Shown here piece by piece: positions 48,601-51,951 of a stretch of 51,951 nt of DNA. Source of the stretch: Enhygromyxa salina (lineage in GTDB: Bacteria; Myxococcota_A; Polyangia; Nannocystales; Nannocystaceae); the NCBI RefSeq assembly GCF_000737335.2, contig NZ_JMCC02000069.1:1-51951 (forward strand), given 5' to 3'. Position 1 is the first letter of the stretch; each line of letters begins with the position of its first letter. Made by a program: the position numbers and the translations under genes. Below the pieces are notes generated by a model that saw only the letters and a list, made by a program, of their open reading frames with translations, made no database searches and had not been told where the DNA came from.

Positions 48601-51030
48601 CAAGGTGATCGCCGCGCCGAGTGCCAGGCTGCGTTTTGGTTCGCGGCCTTCTCCAACCATTGGCGGGCACCGATCGCGGACGGGATCCCCATCCTCAAGG
48701 CTGGGGTCGAGCACGCGCTGCGGATCGGCGCGCCGATCTGGGCCGCCTACAACACCTTCTTCGTCCCCGTGCACACGCTGGTCAGCGGCGCGCGCCTCGA
48801 CGAGGTCGAGGACGTGGTCGGGCGCTACCAACCACTAATGGACCCGCTCTCGGCTGCCGGCACGCGCGGCTACATGCAGCTGGTGCTCAGCCTGACCGGG
48901 CGCACGCCCGAGCCCGGCACGCTGTCGGACGCCGGCTTCGACGACGCTGCCTTCATCGCGCAAAACAGCGAGCCCGGCCGGGTGCTGGGCCTCAAGCACT
49001 ACTACGTCGCGGCGCTCACGGGCTTGGTGTTGTTCGGGCGCAGCCGCGAGGCCGTCGAGCTCGCGGAGTCTTCGCTTGGATCGGGCGACCCGGCGATCGT
49101 GCTGTTCGCCCAGGTCGTCAACGCCTGGTGGGTGTTCTTTCAGGGCATGGCCCTGTGTGATCTGCTGTCGAGCGAGCCCGCCAACGAACACACAGACGAG
49201 CGCCGCGCGACCGCCGACGCCTGCTGCGAGCGGCTGGACCTGTTCGCCCGCAACGCACCTTCCAACTTCGAGGCCATGCGCTTGTTGCTGCAGGCCGAGC
49301 AGTCCCGGCTCGACGGCGATCAGCTCGACGCCATGAACGGCTACGACCAGGCGATCATGGCCGCGCGCGAGCACGAGCTCGTTCACATCGAGGCGTTCGC
49401 CAACGAGCGGACCGGCCGCTTCCACCTCGAGCAAGGCCGCGAGAAGGTTGCGATGGGCTACCTGCGCGAGGCCAGCAACCGCTACGCGATGTGGGGCGCC
49501 AGCGCCAAGGTCGAGCAGCTGCGCCAAGAATTCCCCGACGCCGTGGCCGACAGCCACGCGCAGCAAGACGAGGGGGACCTGACATCCCGAGATCCGCGCG
49601 GCATCGACCTGGCCTCGGTGCTCAAGTCTTCGCGGGTCCTGACCAGCGAGATCGATCTGCAGCGGCTGTTGGAGACCACGCTGACGATCGTGCTCGAGAA
49701 CGCCGGGGCCGAGCGTGGCGTGCTGTTGATCGCCGAAGGCGACGAGCTGCGGGTCGAGGCCTCGGGCCGCCTCGATGGCCCACGCGCCGACATCCAGACC
49801 TTCGCCGACGCTCCGATTTCGCTCGAGCAGGCCGAAGATCTGCCTGTGTGTGTCAGCGTCGCGCAGTACGTCGCGCGGACCGGGGACACGATGGTGCTCG
49901 ACGACGCCCACGCGCGGGGCCGCGTGGTTCAAAACCCGTACATCTCCAGCAGTCGGGTGCGATCGATCATCTGCACGCCGCTGGTCCACCAGGGCCGGCT
50001 GTTTGGCGTGATCTACCTGGAGAACAACCTCGTCGCCGGGGCGTTCACGCCCGGACGGGTCGAGACCCTCAAGCTCATCGCCTCGCACTCGGTCATCGCC
50101 ATTCAAAACGCGCGGCTCTACGCCAACTTGAACCGCTATTCGCAGGATCTCGAGCGCGTCAACAAGTCAATGTCGCGCTTCGTGCCCAGCGAGTTCTTGG
50201 GTTGTCTTGGCAAAGACACGCTGCTCGAGGTCGGGCTGGGGCTGAGCGTGTCAAAGGACATGTCGATCCTGTTCTCCGACATTCGCGGGTTCACCAGCAT
50301 GATCGAGAGCCTGCCAACCCGGCAGCACATCGAATTCATCAACGAGTACCTGCAATACATGGAGCCGCCGATCGCAACCAATCACGGCTTCGTCGACAGC
50401 TACATTGGTGACGCGATCATGGCCTTGTTCGAGGGGACCTCGGACTCCGCGGTGCAGGCCGCGGTCGACATGAGCGCCGAGCTGCGCGAGCTCAACGGCA
50501 AGCGGGCCGCGCGGGGCGAGGCCCCGGTCAACATGGGGGTTGGGATCAACAGCGGGCCGCTCACGCTTGGCACGATCGGCGGCCCCACGCGGATCAAGTG
50601 CGGGGTGATCGGCGAGAGCGTCAACTTGGCCGCCCGGGTCCAGGAGCTGACCAAGCGGTACCAGACCTTCTTGCTGGTCACGGACTCGTGTATTGGCGCG
50701 TTGGCGGATCCGGCGCGGTATACGAGCCGGGTGGTGGGGCGGGTCACGGTGGCGGGGAGCCAGATCCCAACGACGCTGTTCGAGGTGATCGACGCAGAGA
50801 TGCGGCTGCCCGTGCGCGACGCCAAGCTCGCGAGCTTGGCCGGGTACGAGCGCGGGATCGAGTCGTTCTATGCGGCGCGGTTTGATGAGGCGGCGGTGGA
50901 GTTCGATGCTTGTCTGCGGGTTTGTCCCCAGGATATTCCGGCACGCTTGATGCGGAATGATTGTGACTATTTTCGGCGGGTGGGCGTGCCCAGCGACTGG
51001 ACGGGGGTGGCTCGGCTCGACACGAAGTGA
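45679..51030 (+). CDS. Pseudokinase-AAA-GAF-class III nucleotide cyclase
   Basis: Signalling protein of 1783 residues. ATG at 45679 with AGGA six bases before. Residues 1-290 are an HstK-type kinase domain (hallmark TGRMNREVDYRTDFYSLG) that lacks the Gly loop, has Arg for the VAIK Lys, LRDVTPHN for HRDxKxxN and ISYG for DFG, so it is very likely catalytically dead. AAA ATPase about 295-650 has YGRE, Walker A GYSGIGKTA and Walker B VIFLDDLQWAD. About 660-1290 are helical TPR-like repeats. GAF is about 1314-1485 (ICTPLVHQGRLFGVIYLEN). Cyclase is about 1525-1700 with both metal Asp (FSDIRGFT, YIGDAIMALF) and VNLAAR. The C-terminal 80 residues are helical. Cyanobacterial HstK relatives end in a histidine kinase; here a cyclase takes that place. 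Substrate (ATP or GTP) is not certain. Confidence 0.95.
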   Translation: MASSVYKIEELLYRNARTQTYRARHRDTGEKVLIRIPAARKGPVTLRREHEILELLGQGPTPVHPREADLDAAMAVVTPDPGGVVLKPLLGSGFDLDTMLALAKSLVTAIDRAHQQRVVLRDVTPHNVLVDLSERRVSLISYGLASRVSRERSSIGGTGATDGILAYVSPEQTGRMNREVDYRTDFYSLGVTLYELATGELPFSGSDPVELVHAHIARNPPRPRSKSAGIPRALSALILKLLAKNAEDRYRTASGILRDLERIEAQLARGVDESMVLGRDDLSEQFLIPQELYGREAEFACALELFERVADGRPELLLVSGYSGIGKTALVYELHRPTVVRRGFFAAGKFDVRAQTVPYSGFVAAFRDLLLQLLTESAESVAQYKRNFQATLGDQAQVLIELVPELELLIGKQPPVPVVDAAMAEQRLRGLLTRFVQVFTAELRPLVIFLDDLQWADAASMKLLKHLASNADSRSLLMIGAYRDNEIGPKHPLTLALADLRDTEVTLTELELRALDAGSVTKLVADTLHEDSDRVVELTALLRDKTGGNPFFLRQFFASLHEGGDLTWQPGGVSLDAEVGETSNWSWDIAALRAKGYTENVIALMVSKLRRLADRSQRVIELAACIGSRFDAMTLATVMDCSVDEVVEELWAAVQLGLVRADETGELNVRYRFAHDRVQEAGYSLLDAQARRRAHLRIGRLLWEGRPGEQQIEEQLFDICRHFNMCIELIDDADERRRIASLELAAGRQAKASTAYEAARSYFVAGLELAGGDQAWARGQELAFALHRELAECEYLIGDAEAADLHFDQILEHARTELARVEIYKLKATLSYHSAKYPEALAAARAGLLVLGHEFPDVSDAAGLDALAAKEGATLAKLLEGHSISAFVDLPAMVDPHALAEAELYNELSLIGMFYNPQLASIGALKRVTLSIERGNSRVSGPAYGAHGMVVGSALGDYESGYAFGKVGLELARRQGDRRAECQAAFWFAAFSNHWRAPIADGIPILKAGVEHALRIGAPIWAAYNTFFVPVHTLVSGARLDEVEDVVGRYQPLMDPLSAAGTRGYMQLVLSLTGRTPEPGTLSDAGFDDAAFIAQNSEPGRVLGLKHYYVAALTGLVLFGRSREAVELAESSLGSGDPAIVLFAQVVNAWWVFFQGMALCDLLSSEPANEHTDERRATADACCERLDLFARNAPSNFEAMRLLLQAEQSRLDGDQLDAMNGYDQAIMAAREHELVHIEAFANERTGRFHLEQGREKVAMGYLREASNRYAMWGASAKVEQLRQEFPDAVADSHAQQDEGDLTSRDPRGIDLASVLKSSRVLTSEIDLQRLLETTLTIVLENAGAERGVLLIAEGDELRVEASGRLDGPRADIQTFADAPISLEQAEDLPVCVSVAQYVARTGDTMVLDDAHARGRVVQNPYISSSRVRSIICTPLVHQGRLFGVIYLENNLVAGAFTPGRVETLKLIASHSVIAIQNARLYANLNRYSQDLERVNKSMSRFVPSEFLGCLGKDTLLEVGLGLSVSKDMSILFSDIRGFTSMIESLPTRQHIEFINEYLQYMEPPIATNHGFVDSYIGDAIMALFEGTSDSAVQAAVDMSAELRELNGKRAARGEAPVNMGVGINSGPLTLGTIGGPTRIKCGVIGESVNLAARVQELTKRYQTFLLVTDSCIGALADPARYTSRVVGRVTVAGSQIPTTLFEVIDAEMRLPVRDAKLASLAGYERGIESFYAARFDEAAVEFDACLRVCPQDIPARLMRNDCDYFRRVGVPSDWTGVARLDTK

Positions 51031-51108
51031 TTCCGCGCGGGCCGAAGCGCGAGCGATCCCAGAATATTTGGCTCGGCTTTGCGCCCCGTTCGTGGCATTG
51101 TTGCGCCG

Positions 51109-51819
51109 ATGTCGAGGCCCTGGCTGATCCCCATGCTGTGTGTGTCGCTCGTGTCCGCGTGTGCGGCCACCGACACCCCAAACCCAAGCGACAAGACCAA
51201 GGCCGACAGCGCGAAGTCGTCGGGTGAAGTCGGTGACGGCGGCGAGCAGGCACCGGCCAAGCTGGCGGTCAAGCTCGCGGTCGCGTCGGTGCAAGTGATC
51301 CAGGACTGCCCGGATCCACCCGAGCCAGCTCCAAGCGGCGCCGCGCACGACAGCCCCCCACCCACCGAGCCGATGCCCGCCCAACCACCAGCCGCGGGGG
51401 CGCGAGCTGACCCGGGCGCCGCGGCGCGCAAGGCCGGTCCCGGCTTCCAGCAGCCGTGCACGCAATCGACCATGCAGTTGACCCTGGCGGTAGACGGCGA
51501 CGCGCCGCAGACCGTGCGGATCGCCGCGGTCCGGCTGCTCGACAAGCAGGGCAAGGTCGTCGGCACGCTTGGCTCGCGCAAGCCCAGCGCGTGGGTCGAT
51601 CAGGGCTACGCGCCGTGGGATGAGACCGTGGGCAAGGGTGAGGTCAAGGCCAGCTACAAGCTCTCGCTGCCGGACTGGAACGCCGTCGACACGGCGATCG
51701 GGCAGTCCAGCTTTGGCTACATGTTCAAGCTCGAGGTCGACGTGGAGATCGCAGGTGAGATCCACACGGTCCAGTCGCCGGAGTTCCCCCGCGAGGAGCC
51801 CCACGTCATCGTGACCTGA
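51109..51819 (+). CDS. Lipoprotein of unknown function
   Basis: Predicted lipoprotein of 236 residues with signal peptide MSRPWLIPMLCVSLVSAC (lipobox VSAC). A charged linker precedes a Pro/Ala-rich stretch (about 75-110). The C-terminal domain (about 120-236) is an immunoglobulin-like beta sandwich candidate (MQLTLAVDGDAPQTVRI, then YMFKLEVDVEIAGEIHTV). Two Cys (about 67 and 119) may pair. No family is recognised. Its stop overlaps the start of the next lipoprotein gene (TGATG), so the two form an operon. Confidence 0.85.
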   Translation: MSRPWLIPMLCVSLVSACAATDTPNPSDKTKADSAKSSGEVGDGGEQAPAKLAVKLAVASVQVIQDCPDPPEPAPSGAAHDSPPPTEPMPAQPPAAGARADPGAAARKAGPGFQQPCTQSTMQLTLAVDGDAPQTVRIAAVRLLDKQGKVVGTLGSRKPSAWVDQGYAPWDETVGKGEVKASYKLSLPDWNAVDTAIGQSSFGYMFKLEVDVEIAGEIHTVQSPEFPREEPHVIVT

Positions 51820-51951
51820 TGCGAGCGTGGGTCGCCGCCGTCGCGCTCGCGTGGGCCCTGGGGTGTGGCCGCGAGGCCGGGAGCGGCCAGACGCCGCGCG
51901 CAGCAGCGTCGAGCTCCACGCCGAGCGCGCCCGGGCCGGGGGCGTCCGCGT
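51819..51951 (+). CDS. Lipoprotein, N-terminal part (cut by window end)
   Basis: The ATG at 51819 shares its A with the preceding stop. The 44 visible codons give a signal peptide MRAWVAAVALAWALGC with lipobox ALGC, then a Ser/Pro/Ala-rich linker still open at the window edge. It is too short for the track. The overlapping arrangement with another lipoprotein gene suggests coupled translation and perhaps a shared envelope function. Confidence 0.75.
   Translation, partial: MRAWVAAVALAWALGCGREAGSGQTPRAAASSSTPSAPGPGASA

Overview
The window looks like chromosome from a high-GC deltaproteobacterial predator, most likely a myxobacterium of the Nannocystaceae type (Nannocystis/Plesiocystis/Enhygromyxa relatives). 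This placement is inferred from gene content, not from a marker gene. The supporting signs are: nine predicted lipoproteins, several with low-complexity Asp/Glu/Thr/Gly linkers straight after the lipobox; a MopE-like Cys/Asp repeat; a sigma54 activator operon; a eukaryotic-like Ser/Thr kinase with WD40 repeats paired with an ECF sigma factor; many GTG starts and 1-4 base gene overlaps; and a split PKS/NRPS line. There are no rRNA or tRNA genes, CRISPR arrays, phage genes or insertion sequences.

Layout. 1-6.4 kb: surface and secreted proteins (Cys-rich lipoprotein with a Gly-Asp repeat, beta-helix protein, subtilase lipoprotein, a SRPBCC-like remnant, an outer-membrane-type protein) and a 76-bp tandem repeat. 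6.4-9.9 kb: a translationally coupled operon of NtrC-type regulator, sensor kinase and coiled-coil lipoprotein. 10.2-12.9 kb: a membrane glycosyltransferase and a UDP-sugar dehydrogenase (exopolysaccharide). 12.9-16.1 kb: a vanadium haloperoxidase-like lipoprotein, a glycine-zipper stress protein and a DUF421 membrane protein. 16.2-20.4 kb: ECF sigma factor plus Ser/Thr kinase-WD40. 20.5-22.2 kb: a pectate-lyase-3-like lipoprotein.

22.3-45.4 kb is framed by two megasynthases: a one-module PKS (KS-AT-DH-KR-ACP) on the plus strand and a two-module NRPS (docking-C-A-T-C-A-T-TE) on the minus strand. The NRPS opens with a TubC-like docking domain and the PKS ends in a short acidic WEELTI tail, so the two probably work in series: a reduced, dehydrated polyketide unit passed to two amino acids and released by the thioesterase. 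Between them lie a cytochrome P450 (possible tailoring), a P-type cation ATPase, a YpfJ-type metallopeptidase, two ADP-ribose-processing genes (a PARG-like DUF2263 protein and a macrodomain), a CotH-MopE-C-type-lectin fusion lipoprotein and a beta-propeller-like lipoprotein.

45.7-51.0 kb encodes a 1783-residue signalling protein: an HstK-type kinase domain lacking every catalytic residue, then an AAA ATPase, a helical-repeat region, GAF and a class III nucleotide cyclase. It is divergent from the NRPS, and a diverged copy of the 76-bp repeat lies between them. The window ends in two overlapping lipoprotein genes, the second cut by the edge. The most notable items are the split PKS/NRPS pair with matching termini, the degenerate-kinase cyclase, the paired ADP-ribose hydrolases and the kinase-linked ECF sigma factor.
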